From NCBI GenBank assembly GCA_963849955.1, contig CAWKJU010000016.1:1-64000 (forward strand): DNA of 64,000 bases, written 5' to 3'. Position numbers and translations under genes: made by a program. Position 1 is the first letter of the stretch. Every line of letters starts with the position of its first letter. The DNA is from CAWFGW01 sp963849955 (GTDB lineage: Bacteria > Bacteroidota > Bacteroidia > Cytophagales > JAAEPT01). Below the pieces are notes generated by a model. That model worked only from the letters and a program-made list of their open reading frames with translations. It was not told the DNA's origin and did no database searches. Below are positions 37,555-46,211 of this stretch, in pieces.

Positions 37555-38247
37555 ATGCAAGACAAATTTGCCGTAATTGGGCTAGGATTGATAGGAACAG
37601 GTATCGCACGAGCTTTAGCAAAAAAAGGAGCTGAAGTAATTGCAATTGATACCGATGTGAATAAGGTGGAAAGCATGAAAGATGAAGTAGCTCATGCGGT
37701 TGCCTTAGACGCTACCGATGCTAAAGCATTAAGATCCCAAAATATTATGGATTGTGATGCGGTGGTGGTTGCTATCGGTCATAATTTTGAAGGGCTTTTA
37801 TTAACGACTGTCCTCTTGCGAGAAATGGGGGTAAAACGAGTTATTGCTCGAGCCTCCAACAAACACCAAAAAATGATTTTGAATAAAGTTGGGTGTAATG
37901 ATGTATTTACCCCCGATGAATCTGTTTCTAAAACAGTCGCAGAGATGTTGATTCACCCAGATGTAAAAGCTTTTTTACCTTTACCTGATGATTACGAAAT
38001 AGTAGAAATAAACACCCCAAAGCGTGTAGCAAACAAAAGCTTAAATGAAATTAATATTCGCGAAAAATATAGTTTAAACCTCATTACAATTAAACGTCAA
38101 TTTACGACTGAAAAAAACGGAGAAAAGAAATCAGAAGAACATTTAATTGGCGTTCCAAAAGGAGATACTGTGCTTCTAGAAACTGATATCTTAATTTTAA
38201 TAGGCAAATCGTTTGATGTAGATAAATTTATAGAAATAAATAAGTAG
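37555..38247 (+). CDS. KtrA/TrkA-family potassium uptake regulatory subunit
   Basis: A 230-residue cytoplasmic protein with a Rossmann RCK_N domain (VIGLGLIGTGIARALAKKG; about 5-130) that binds nucleotide and a C-terminal RCK_C domain (about 140-225, ending ILILIGKSFDVDKF). It gates a KtrB/TrkH-type potassium channel. No channel gene is adjacent, so the partner lies elsewhere. The length (230) fits KtrA rather than the double-length TrkA. Confidence 0.88.
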   Translation: MQDKFAVIGLGLIGTGIARALAKKGAEVIAIDTDVNKVESMKDEVAHAVALDATDAKALRSQNIMDCDAVVVAIGHNFEGLLLTTVLLREMGVKRVIARASNKHQKMILNKVGCNDVFTPDESVSKTVAEMLIHPDVKAFLPLPDDYEIVEINTPKRVANKSLNEINIREKYSLNLITIKRQFTTEKNGEKKSEEHLIGVPKGDTVLLETDILILIGKSFDVDKFIEINK

Positions 38248-38255
38248 AATTTTAT

Positions 38256-39419
38256 TTATTCTGAATACGAAAACCGTTCATCTAGCTGAGCAAGGCGTAT
38301 TTTTACAAAAGTATTTATCAATTTTACTTCTTGTTGATAATTGTTATCGTCAAAATAAAACTTACTGTCCATTGGCCAACGTTGTTGATTTTCTAATATG
38401 GCACTCTTGATTAAAGAATCGTTTTCCTTAATTAAGTCCGCAATATGTTGAGCAGAAAACACCCCTCTATTTCTTAGATCACTCCATCTGTTTTTTAAGC
38501 GAACAGTATATTGGACCATTTTACTTAACCTTTTCAATAACACAGATCTATCACAATTCACTTCAACATTCATCATATTGAGTTCATTATCGCCATCACG
38601 TCCAAATGAGTGATCATAATCCCATATCGCAATTCGAAAAGGTGTTTTACTGTTAACTTTATATAAATAAAAATTCTTCATAACCCCATCACTATTGTTG
38701 GTAAATAACAAAAGTAAATGCCAGTCAATAATATTGTCTAAATCAACCCAGTTAGTGACATTTTTTTCAAACGCTTTATCTTTACTTGAAAATAAGAATG
38801 ATCTAAAATCCTCGATGTAAAAAGTAAAATCTTTTTCTGAAAACTTGGGATATTTTTGATGATAGTAATTTAGGCTGTCCATCCATTCGTAGTTTTTTTC
38901 TTTATAAAAAAGTAAGGGGCCCTTAAATAACATTGCCATAGAATCTGTTTTGTCTAAATCAAGCATGCCTGCATTCACTTGTTCCATCAAAACATATAAC
39001 CCTTCATATTTTCCATCAATTTTTAATTGAATATAATCGCACTTTGCAGCTAAGTTTTTGTTATCCATCTCGCGAAATAAATCATAACAGATTTTATGTC
39101 GCATAAAGGTTTTGTCAATATAGCTAGCATTCAACACCCAATCGTCATCTTTTGGGAGTGAATTAAAGGTATACTTATTATCTAATTCTAGGGAAAAGGA
39201 ATGTTTATCATAAGCTCTAGAAATACCACCTCGAAACTTAATAGCTGCATGTAAGGTGGTATCAATCTCTTCAAATTTATACGTGATTTTACATGCCTTT
39301 TTTTCTTGCCAGTTGATTTGCTCCTCAGAAAAAATTTCAATCACAGGCAACTGATCTTGACCTGAACAAGCACAAAAAAAAATAGTTAGATAAACTACTA
39401 TGTGAATTCGAACGATCAT
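38256..39419 (-). CDS. CotH-kinase-like lipoprotein
   Basis: A 387-residue exported protein. The N-terminus is a lipoprotein signal (FFCACSG, Cys at about residue 18). The rest matches the CotH protein-kinase-like family: IKFRGGISRAYDKHSFSLEL, MRHKICYDLFREM, GKYEGLYVLMEQV, and WDYDHSFGRDGDNE, the last fitting the metal-binding segment near the C-terminal half. CotH enzymes phosphorylate proteins in spore coats; in Bacteroidota the substrates are unknown. It overlaps the symporter gene by 4 nt and probably shares its transcript. Confidence 0.83.
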   Translation of the reverse strand: MIVRIHIVVYLTIFFCACSGQDQLPVIEIFSEEQINWQEKKACKITYKFEEIDTTLHAAIKFRGGISRAYDKHSFSLELDNKYTFNSLPKDDDWVLNASYIDKTFMRHKICYDLFREMDNKNLAAKCDYIQLKIDGKYEGLYVLMEQVNAGMLDLDKTDSMAMLFKGPLLFYKEKNYEWMDSLNYYHQKYPKFSEKDFTFYIEDFRSFLFSSKDKAFEKNVTNWVDLDNIIDWHLLLLFTNNSDGVMKNFYLYKVNSKTPFRIAIWDYDHSFGRDGDNELNMMNVEVNCDRSVLLKRLSKMVQYTVRLKNRWSDLRNRGVFSAQHIADLIKENDSLIKSAILENQQRWPMDSKFYFDDNNYQQEVKLINTFVKIRLAQLDERFSYSE

Positions 39420-41146
39420 TCTTTTTCAACTTTAGTATTGTTGCCAATAGTAACTTGTAATAATAAACCAAAAACAACCACTAACGCACAACCTACTACA
39501 TTATACCATAAATAACCCATTTGTAACCACGACACAGCAGTACCACTCTCATTGACAAAATGTATATAAACCACACAAAGTTCTGCTGCAACTGCTGCCC
39601 AAAACACCGCATTCCCTTTAATGAATTTCACATAAAAAGCTACTACAAAGATCCCTAAAATAGTACCATAAAAAAGTGAACCCAATAAGTTTACTGCTTG
39701 GATTAAATTCTCGAATAGGGATGCATAAGTTGCAAAAATAATAGCCAAAACGCCCCAAGCCAGTGTGAAAAGTTTAGTAGAATTAAAATAATGCTTATCG
39801 TTAAATTTATCTTTAAATTTTCGTTTATATATATCTATAGTTGTGGTAGAGCCTAGCGCATTTAACTCTGAAGCGGTGGAGGACATCGCTGCACAAAACA
39901 TTACTGCAAACAATAAACCGACCAAACCTTCAGGTAGGTGATCCATCACATAGCTCATAAAGATGTAGTCTTTGTCATTGGTTTCAGCTTCAGGATTAAC
40001 CTTTTTAATAATTTCCTTAACCTCTTCTCTTTTTATTTTTTCTATTGATTCCCAAGCTAAGGCTTTCGTTTGCAACACCATTTCTTGGAGTGTATCATTA
40101 TGACGTGCCGCTATACTTAAATCATTCAATATCGCTCGTTTCTTTTCAAATACGGAAGTATATTCTTCTTCTAACACGGTAATTTGTTCGCTATACTCTG
40201 ACTGTTTCGCCTCTTCTAACTGAACTCTATTAAAGAAAATCGGTGGTTGCACAAATTGATAAAAAACAAACACCATCACGCCTATCATTAAAATAATAAA
40301 CTGCATGGGTATTTTTAACAATCCATTCATCATCAAACCCAAACGACTTTGTGTTATTGACTTTCCTGAAAGGTAACGCTGAACTTGTGATTGATCTGTA
40401 CCAAAATAGGACATAAACAAAAAGAAAGAAGCTGAAATTCCTGACCAAAAATTGTAACGATCATTCAAGTCAAAATTGAAATTCACCAAATTCAATTTAC
40501 CCATTTTACCAGCAACATGAAGTGCATCCACTACACCAACTTCTTTCGGAAGCATGGAGATTACTAATACACCTGCGATAATCATTCCACCCATCATCAC
40601 GGCCATTTGCTGTTTTTGGGTTTGTGTTACTGCTTTTGTACCCCCTGAAACCGTGTAAAGAATCACCAATACTCCTATTAAAATGTTTGTTGCCCATAAA
40701 CTCCAGCCTAGTAACGTAGAAAGAATAATAGAGGGGGCGTAAATAGTAATTCCTGCGGCTAGCCCTCGTTGAATTAAAAACAATCCTGCTCCTAAAGTGC
40801 GGGTTTTAACATCAAACCTGTTCTCCAAAAATTCATACGCAGTATATACTTTTAACTTATAAAAAAGCGGAACAAACGTGACTGAAAGCACAATCATCGC
40901 TAGGGGCAAACCAAAATAAAACTGGATGAACCGCATGCCATCGGTATATGCTTGACCTGGAGTAGATAAAAAAGTAATTGCACTCGCCTGCGTGGCCATT
41001 ACAGATATACCTATGCCCCACCAGTTGGCATCACTATCCCCTTTAAGGTATGAATCCAATGTAGCAGTATGGCGGGTTTTGTATACACCATAAGCAACTA
41101 TGAAAATCAATGTTCCTAATAAAACAATCCAATCAATAATACTCAT
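39416..41146 (-). CDS. Sodium:solute symporter (SSS family)
   Basis: A 576-residue inner-membrane symporter with about 13 helices. SSS hallmarks: AISFLSTPGQAYTDGMRFIQFYFGLP, the ISVMATQASA segment and the FCAAMSSTASELNALGSTTTID stretch with the Na+ site Ser/Thr residues. A long charged loop (about 300-375) is inserted between two helices. The substrate is not certain; in this cluster with PIG-L a sugar or amino-sugar is plausible. It overlaps the upstream 36-residue ORF by 4 nt (ATGA) and the CotH gene by 4 nt. Confidence 0.9.
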   Translation of the reverse strand: MSIIDWIVLLGTLIFIVAYGVYKTRHTATLDSYLKGDSDANWWGIGISVMATQASAITFLSTPGQAYTDGMRFIQFYFGLPLAMIVLSVTFVPLFYKLKVYTAYEFLENRFDVKTRTLGAGLFLIQRGLAAGITIYAPSIILSTLLGWSLWATNILIGVLVILYTVSGGTKAVTQTQKQQMAVMMGGMIIAGVLVISMLPKEVGVVDALHVAGKMGKLNLVNFNFDLNDRYNFWSGISASFFLFMSYFGTDQSQVQRYLSGKSITQSRLGLMMNGLLKIPMQFIILMIGVMVFVFYQFVQPPIFFNRVQLEEAKQSEYSEQITVLEEEYTSVFEKKRAILNDLSIAARHNDTLQEMVLQTKALAWESIEKIKREEVKEIIKKVNPEAETNDKDYIFMSYVMDHLPEGLVGLLFAVMFCAAMSSTASELNALGSTTTIDIYKRKFKDKFNDKHYFNSTKLFTLAWGVLAIIFATYASLFENLIQAVNLLGSLFYGTILGIFVVAFYVKFIKGNAVFWAAVAAELCVVYIHFVNESGTAVSWLQMGYLWYNVVGCALVVVFGLLLQVTIGNNTKVEKE

Positions 41147-41253
41147 GAAAAATGCAGAGTAAAGAGGTAAAACATCAACACCATAAATGCCAAATTATAA
41201 ATTAACAACGCATACCATGAGAGCCAGTTTTTAAATAGTGGTGGTTTGTCCAT
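41143..41253 (-). CDS. 36-residue membrane peptide coupled to the symporter
   Basis: A short frame of 36 residues starting MDKPPLFKNWLSWY and ending FTLHFS, with one transmembrane helix (about 14-31) and an aromatic N-terminal face. Its TGA overlaps the symporter's ATG (ATGA), which favours translational coupling. I recall similar small one-helix proteins ahead of SSS genes in other Bacteroidota, but cannot confirm it here. It may be a symporter accessory subunit. Confidence 0.7.
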   Translation of the reverse strand: MDKPPLFKNWLSWYALLIYNLAFMVLMFYLFTLHFS

Positions 41254-41259
41254 GTTTTG

Positions 41260-41345
41260 TGTTCTAAGTTTTGAGTTGTAAGTATAAAGTTTTGCGTGTT
41301 AAGTTAAAGGAATTGTAAGTTACATATTAGGAAAACTTACAACTT
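41260..41345. repeat. Degenerate AAGTT / TTGAGTT-type repeats
   Basis: The stretch upstream of the 36-residue ORF holds imperfect copies of CTAAGTT, GAGTTGTAAGT, TAAGTTA and AACTTACAACTT. They resemble the repeats at 12504-12655 in type. No gene or clear hairpin is seen. Confidence 0.45.
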
Positions 41346-41357
41346 ATAACACACTAT

Positions 41358-43817
41358 TTAATACTCCAATAAGTTTACCAACAAACGGAAAGCACCTGGC
41401 ACACCCGCAGGTAACTCTCTAAAGAAAGAAATCCCGGTATAGATGATATGTCCTTTACCATAATTGGCGACCAATAGTGACCCATCTTTATCGGTTTCGT
41501 CTTGATCATGCCATCGGAGTATTGGCTCATATTCTACACTCCATTCATTGGGAAAATACAATCCACGCTCTTGTACCCAGGTTTCAAAATCGGCTTCGGC
41601 TATTTTATTTGGTGAATTCAACACCGGATGTTCTGGAGCTAAGAAAGTTACTTTTGCATTTTCTTCCGTGACTCTATCTCGCGATAATTTTAACGTATAG
41701 GGTGCAAACGTTTCCGTTTTCAAACGGTGATTGGTGTTGTATTGGTAAACCAACGTCCCTCCGTTTTTTACAAACTCATGTAATTTAGGCAACATAAACT
41801 CGATACGATCTAAGGTGTTTAAAGCTCTAATACCTAACATGATCGTATGAAATCGTGCTAAATTTTCTTGTTGTAAATCCGCTTCGGTAAGTAGTTCGAC
41901 ATCATAACCAATCGTCCGCAAACTTTGAGGAACCACATCACCAGCACCTTCGATGTAGCCAATTTTGATGTCTGACTTTTTCAAATCTACAAACACCACA
42001 TTTGTTTCTGCTTTCGGAAAAAACACTTGTGGAGGAATATGATCATAATTTATATTGACAATTGATTGGTTAGTGGTCTTTCCCTTTGAACTCACTGACA
42101 CACTTAACTTTCCATTCTCTGGATTTTTAGATGGTGTAAGTCGCAGTACTAACAACTGTTCTTCACCTTTTTTAGGGAGATCAATTTTCCAATTCGTTTG
42201 TTCTAAAGTCCATCCTTTTGGAACTTTAAATGTTAAATCACCTTGGAAATTATTTATCCCAGCCTTCACAATGCATTCAATCGTTTGAGTTTCTCTATTA
42301 GGAAATAAATAAATAGGTTCGTTAAAATTCACAAACACGTTTGGAGTAATCACAAATGGGCTATACAACTCACCTTTGGCAGGATCTGTTTTTTTGTAAA
42401 CCAACGGGATGTTGTAGTCGAACTCAGCTCCTTCAATTGCTACTTTTACTGAGGCCATAATTGCTGGTTCTGCTACGGCTTTCCCAATATCTGCTTTATT
42501 GTTTACTTCATACATTCCAAGAGAACCTTGTTCTCTTAACCAATACGGCTGAGTTATGGGCATATCCTCAGCTAAAGCATAACTGTAATTCAATTTCATA
42601 AGCTGATTGGTTTTTAAAATGGTGTCCAACGTTTGCGAATTTTTATTGTTTGAAAACGAAATGTTTTTCAAGGTCACTTTAGCTTTTGAGCGGTTGACCA
42701 ATTCATAATTCACTGTAACCGAATCTCCCGCTGTTGCAGAGACATCCATTGCTACTGCCTCCAAAAAGAGTCCCGCACAATCTTTAATAAGGGCATTTAC
42801 TTCTGCTAATTTCTGATTCTTCCAATAATCATCTTTAATTGTCATGAGCGCCTCGCGTATTTTCAATAGTTTGTTAATGCTATTTGCTGGCTGATTGATA
42901 GTATAAGAGGCCAATAATTCATTCACTAACTTTTCAATTTTATCACCACCTTTCACTCGCGACCATGAAGTGTTAATGCCTTCAAACAAATCGTCTTTTG
43001 CTTCTATGCCTTTGTGATGGGTGAAGTATTCCATTTCCTCACCGCGGGTAGCGGCCGTACCAAAACCTTGGGTTTTGTGTTGACTTCTTGAGTGTGCTGA
43101 AATTTCGTTAATAGATTGTCCTAATAGCGCTGAATATTCTCCAATGTTTAATGCCACTACCCCTGAATCATTTGCTGAAATATTCGGATCCCACCAACGA
43201 CCTGAGTTAGTTACAATTCGAGTAGCTTGCCAAGGAGCCAAGTCCTGTTCAGAAAATGCTTTTTTATCTGCTGCTACATCAAACCCCTCTAAGCCCAACA
43301 AGGCTGAAGCTGTATGATGACCATGACCTGCGCGTTCGTCAGGTGGAAAACGAAGTACAATCACATCAGGCCGAAACTGACGAATGACTAATACTACATC
43401 AGAAAGCAATTTGTCTTTATCCCAAATCTGCAAGGTTTCATTGGCTGTTTTGGAATAACCAAAATCATTTGCTCGGGCAAAAAACTGCTTACCTCCATCA
43501 ATTTCCCGAGCTGCTAAAAGCTCTTGTGTTCTGATGACACCTAAGGCATCACGTATTTCAGGGCCAATCAAATTTTGACCACCACTCCCGCGAGTCAGTG
43601 ACAAATAAGCCGTATTGAATAATTTCTCTTGCGCACAATAGGCAATAAAACGTGTGTTTTCATCATCCGGGTGGGCAGCCAGATAAAGCACATTACCTAA
43701 CACCTTCAGTTTTTCCATTTTCTGGTAGATTTCTGCTGATGATGGTTGCGTTGATTTTTGGGCTGACACAACGAATAACAAACTAAAGCAAACGCTTAAA
43801 AAGGTGATTTTTTTCAT
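41358..43817 (-). CDS. Exported PIG-L deacetylase with C-terminal amidotransferase-like domain
   Basis: An 819-residue exported protein. Signal peptide about 1-20 (FVVSAQ). The zinc-dependent PIG-L/LmbE deacetylase domain spans about 40-250, with AHPDDE (His49, Asp51, Asp52), RGSGGQN and GHGHH as metal and catalytic residues. A middle region of beta-rich repeats (about 350-590) resembles Ig-like or NPCBM-like segments. The C-terminal 210 residues look like a type 1 glutamine-amidotransferase-like fold (GYIEGAGDVVPQSLRTIGYD). PIG-L enzymes remove N-acetyl groups from GlcNAc conjugates. It lies upstream of the symporter with 105 nt of repeats between. Confidence 0.87.
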   Translation of the reverse strand: MKKITFLSVCFSLLFVVSAQKSTQPSSAEIYQKMEKLKVLGNVLYLAAHPDDENTRFIAYCAQEKLFNTAYLSLTRGSGGQNLIGPEIRDALGVIRTQELLAAREIDGGKQFFARANDFGYSKTANETLQIWDKDKLLSDVVLVIRQFRPDVIVLRFPPDERAGHGHHTASALLGLEGFDVAADKKAFSEQDLAPWQATRIVTNSGRWWDPNISANDSGVVALNIGEYSALLGQSINEISAHSRSQHKTQGFGTAATRGEEMEYFTHHKGIEAKDDLFEGINTSWSRVKGGDKIEKLVNELLASYTINQPANSINKLLKIREALMTIKDDYWKNQKLAEVNALIKDCAGLFLEAVAMDVSATAGDSVTVNYELVNRSKAKVTLKNISFSNNKNSQTLDTILKTNQLMKLNYSYALAEDMPITQPYWLREQGSLGMYEVNNKADIGKAVAEPAIMASVKVAIEGAEFDYNIPLVYKKTDPAKGELYSPFVITPNVFVNFNEPIYLFPNRETQTIECIVKAGINNFQGDLTFKVPKGWTLEQTNWKIDLPKKGEEQLLVLRLTPSKNPENGKLSVSVSSKGKTTNQSIVNINYDHIPPQVFFPKAETNVVFVDLKKSDIKIGYIEGAGDVVPQSLRTIGYDVELLTEADLQQENLARFHTIMLGIRALNTLDRIEFMLPKLHEFVKNGGTLVYQYNTNHRLKTETFAPYTLKLSRDRVTEENAKVTFLAPEHPVLNSPNKIAEADFETWVQERGLYFPNEWSVEYEPILRWHDQDETDKDGSLLVANYGKGHIIYTGISFFRELPAGVPGAFRLLVNLLEY

Positions 43818-43819
43818 TT

Positions 43820-43951
43820 TCAATTCTCTAATTCTTTCTGCACAGCAGCATAACCAATCAGTGACGCTGGATGTTCCACTAGTTTTAAAACTTGTAGTCT
43901 ATAAGGCTTAAAAGTAATTGAATTAGTAGAAAGGTGGTAAGGGATTAACAT
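43820..43951 (-). CDS. Possible 43-residue ORF ahead of the PIG-L gene
   Basis: An open frame from ATG at 43951 to TGA at 43820, ending 2 nt before the PIG-L ATG. It encodes MLIPYHLSTN ... GYAAVQKELEN, with no signal peptide or membrane helix. It could be a small coupled gene, a remnant, or chance; no family is recognised. No promoter motif is seen upstream, and the fadD terminator lies just beyond. Confidence 0.25.
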   Translation of the reverse strand: MLIPYHLSTNSITFKPYRLQVLKLVEHPASLIGYAAVQKELEN

Positions 43952-43976
43952 AAAATGTCCAAATGAACATAAAAGT

Positions 43977-44004
43977 AAAAAAGGCCTGTGATGCACAGAC
44001 CTTT
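43977..44004 (-). terminator. Intrinsic terminator of the acyl-CoA synthetase gene
   Basis: On the minus strand AAAGGTCTGTG pairs with CACAGGCCTTT over 11 bp with one T-G pair and a 3-nt loop; a run of six T follows (43977-43982). It lies 14 nt after the fadD-like stop codon. Confidence 0.8.
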
Positions 44005-44017
44005 AAAAGATTAAAAT

Positions 44018-45781
44018 CTAACAATCATAAATCCAGTCAATTTCTTTGTGATAATTGGCTAGTATAACTTTTCGTTTACACTTCATGGTTGGGGTCAGTT
44101 CGCCCGCTTCAATCGACCACAACCGTGGAAGTAGTTTAAATCGTTTTACTTGCTCATATCGTGCAAAGTTTTCATTGTATTTATCTATCTCTCGCTGAAA
44201 TTTTTCAATTACTTCAGGGTGCTCAATCATTTCAGCATCGGTAGTGTAGCCGTATCCTTTGTATTCACAATAGTCTTTTAGGTTAGGGAAACTAGGTACA
44301 ATGAGCGCCCCCGGGAATTTCTGGTTTTCACCCACTATCATTATCTGCTCAATCAGTACTGATTCAACAAACTTTGTTTCTAAAGCTTGCGGAGAAACGT
44401 ATTTACCGCCTGAAGTCTTGAATATTTCTTTTATGCGACCCGTAATTTTCAAGAAACGCTCTTCTTGCCACGTACCTAAATCGCCTGTATGGAACCAGCC
44501 TTCTGCATCTACAGCTTGAGCGGTTGCTTCAGGATTTTTATAATATCCTTTCATCACATGAGGACCTTTAGTCCAGATTTCACCCATTTCAGATAGTTTC
44601 ACTTCTATCCCTTTAATGATTGGGCCCACAGTACCTATTCGGTTATTCTCTGCCTCATAGCGATTAACTGAGATGACAGGAGAAGTTTCTGTTAATCCGT
44701 ACCCTTCCAAAATGTGAATTCCAGCTGCCCAAAATACCCGAGCCAAGCGTGGTTGCAGCGCAGCGCTTCCCGTAACGATAGCACGAACATTTCCCCCCAA
44801 TGCATCTTTCCACTTACTAAAAATCAGTTTTCGAGCTATACCTAGTTTAAATCGGTACCAAAAGCCCATATCTTTTCCAACAATAAATTGATCGCCCAGA
44901 TCAAGTGCCCAAAAGAATAACATTTTTTTAAACCCTGTTAGCTCCAATCCTTTTGCATAAATTTTATCGTATACTTTTTCTAACAGACGAGGTACACAAG
45001 TGAAAAAGTATGGTTTACTTTCTTTTAAATTATCTCCAATCGCTTCTATGCTTTCTGCAAAATCAATGGATACACCTTCATGGAGATACAAAAACACCAA
45101 CATACGTTCAAACACATGGCACATAGGCAAAAAGCTAAGCACATTGGTTGAACTGTCTATTGGTAAGAGTGGGATTGCAGCCTCCACATTACTCGCCAAA
45201 TTATTATGCGTAAGCATGACCCCTTTTGGAGTACCTGTTGTACCTGAAGTGTAAATAATTGTTAATACATCATCTCCCGTTACTCCAGCGCGATAAGCAT
45301 CTAACTCAACCTCGTCTTTTCCTTTCCCTAATTCTAATAATTCCGACCAGTGTTTAGCCCCTCCTATTGTTTCGATGGTATAAATTGCCTCAATATTGGG
45401 TAAGTCTTTTGTGGCTACTTGTATCTTATCGTATAATTCTTGTGTTTCTACAAAAACGATTTTCGTTTCACTGTTTTCAAAGATAAATCGAATATCCTCA
45501 GGGGTTAAAGTAGGGTAAATCGGTACACTCACTGCGCCCAACTGCTGAATACCGAAATCAATGGCCACCCATTCAAACCGGTTGTAAGACACAATGGCTA
45601 TTTTATCTCCTTTCTGTACACCCAATTCCGCAAGTCCAAAACTTACCTGATTACAACGCTCAACAAATTCATTGGTACTATAAGCTTCCCATTGTCCGTT
45701 TCGCTTTTTAGAAATCAATTTTTTCTTCTGATAGGTCGATTTCAGAACCGGTAAAATGTCAAATATGCGAGTTATAGCCAT
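44018..45781 (-). CDS. Long-chain acyl-CoA synthetase (FadD-like)
   Basis: A 587-residue AMP-forming ligase. The ATP motif YTSGTTGTPKGVMLTHNNL (about 180-198), the adenylate loop GYGLTETSPVISVN (near 370) and the C-terminal GEIWTKGPHVMKGYYKNPEATA and TGDLGTWQEER regions are intact. The length and the linker fit long-chain acyl-CoA synthetases, which activate fatty acids at the membrane. Start is at the ATG at 45781; a longer frame to 45802 adds seven residues. It lies alone with a good terminator. Confidence 0.92.
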   Translation of the reverse strand: MAITRIFDILPVLKSTYQKKKLISKKRNGQWEAYSTNEFVERCNQVSFGLAELGVQKGDKIAIVSYNRFEWVAIDFGIQQLGAVSVPIYPTLTPEDIRFIFENSETKIVFVETQELYDKIQVATKDLPNIEAIYTIETIGGAKHWSELLELGKGKDEVELDAYRAGVTGDDVLTIIYTSGTTGTPKGVMLTHNNLASNVEAAIPLLPIDSSTNVLSFLPMCHVFERMLVFLYLHEGVSIDFAESIEAIGDNLKESKPYFFTCVPRLLEKVYDKIYAKGLELTGFKKMLFFWALDLGDQFIVGKDMGFWYRFKLGIARKLIFSKWKDALGGNVRAIVTGSAALQPRLARVFWAAGIHILEGYGLTETSPVISVNRYEAENNRIGTVGPIIKGIEVKLSEMGEIWTKGPHVMKGYYKNPEATAQAVDAEGWFHTGDLGTWQEERFLKITGRIKEIFKTSGGKYVSPQALETKFVESVLIEQIMIVGENQKFPGALIVPSFPNLKDYCEYKGYGYTTDAEMIEHPEVIEKFQREIDKYNENFARYEQVKRFKLLPRLWSIEAGELTPTMKCKRKVILANYHKEIDWIYDC

Positions 45782-45930
45782 AGTTGTATTGTTTAATGTC
45801 ACTTCTTACGCAAAAAGTGATAAAATGATTTTAAACCAATTCTTAATATACAAATAGAAAAATGATTTTTGATATTGAAATTAAAATGTCTACGGATTCT
45901 TAGGACTACACTAAACTTTTTACATTGTTT

Positions 45931-45960
45931 TTTGGTTTAAATAAAAGTTGAGTATAATTG
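45931..45960 (+). promoter_or_regulatory. Putative promoter of the 72-residue gene
   Basis: TTTG at 45931-45934 and TATAATTG at 45953-45960 are separated by 18 nt. This is one nt shorter than the usual Bacteroidota spacing and the -7 box has one mismatch to TAnnTTTG. Transcription would begin near 45967. Confidence 0.4.
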
Positions 45961-45983
45961 TATATCACTAGACAGATTAAGAA

Positions 45984-46202
45984 ATGAACGATAATAAAAA
46001 CGTCATATTAACTGCACTTTTTGGAATTATTGTTATTGCTTTTTTCGCATTGATTGATTTTTTCAGAAGGGATAAAGAAATCACTTCAGATAAGGGAAGA
46101 AAGATCTTATCCGATGAAGAAGACAAAGAAAATCTTTTCAGAGCTATGAGAAATGGAGACACAGAAGTAAACACAAAACAAGGAACTATTTACATCCAAT
46201 AA
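45984..46202 (+). CDS. Small membrane protein, unknown
   Basis: A 72-residue protein with one N-terminal helix (about 8-25), FFRRDKE at the cytoplasmic side, and a charged tail. The tail carries no motif that I recognise. It is followed by the 353-residue membrane protein after 9 nt, so the two probably form one unit. The pair is noticeably AT-rich compared with the flanking fadD gene, which may indicate horizontal origin. Confidence 0.55.
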   Translation: MNDNKNVILTALFGIIVIAFFALIDFFRRDKEITSDKGRKILSDEEDKENLFRAMRNGDTEVNTKQGTIYIQ

Positions 46203-46211
46203 TCATCTAAA

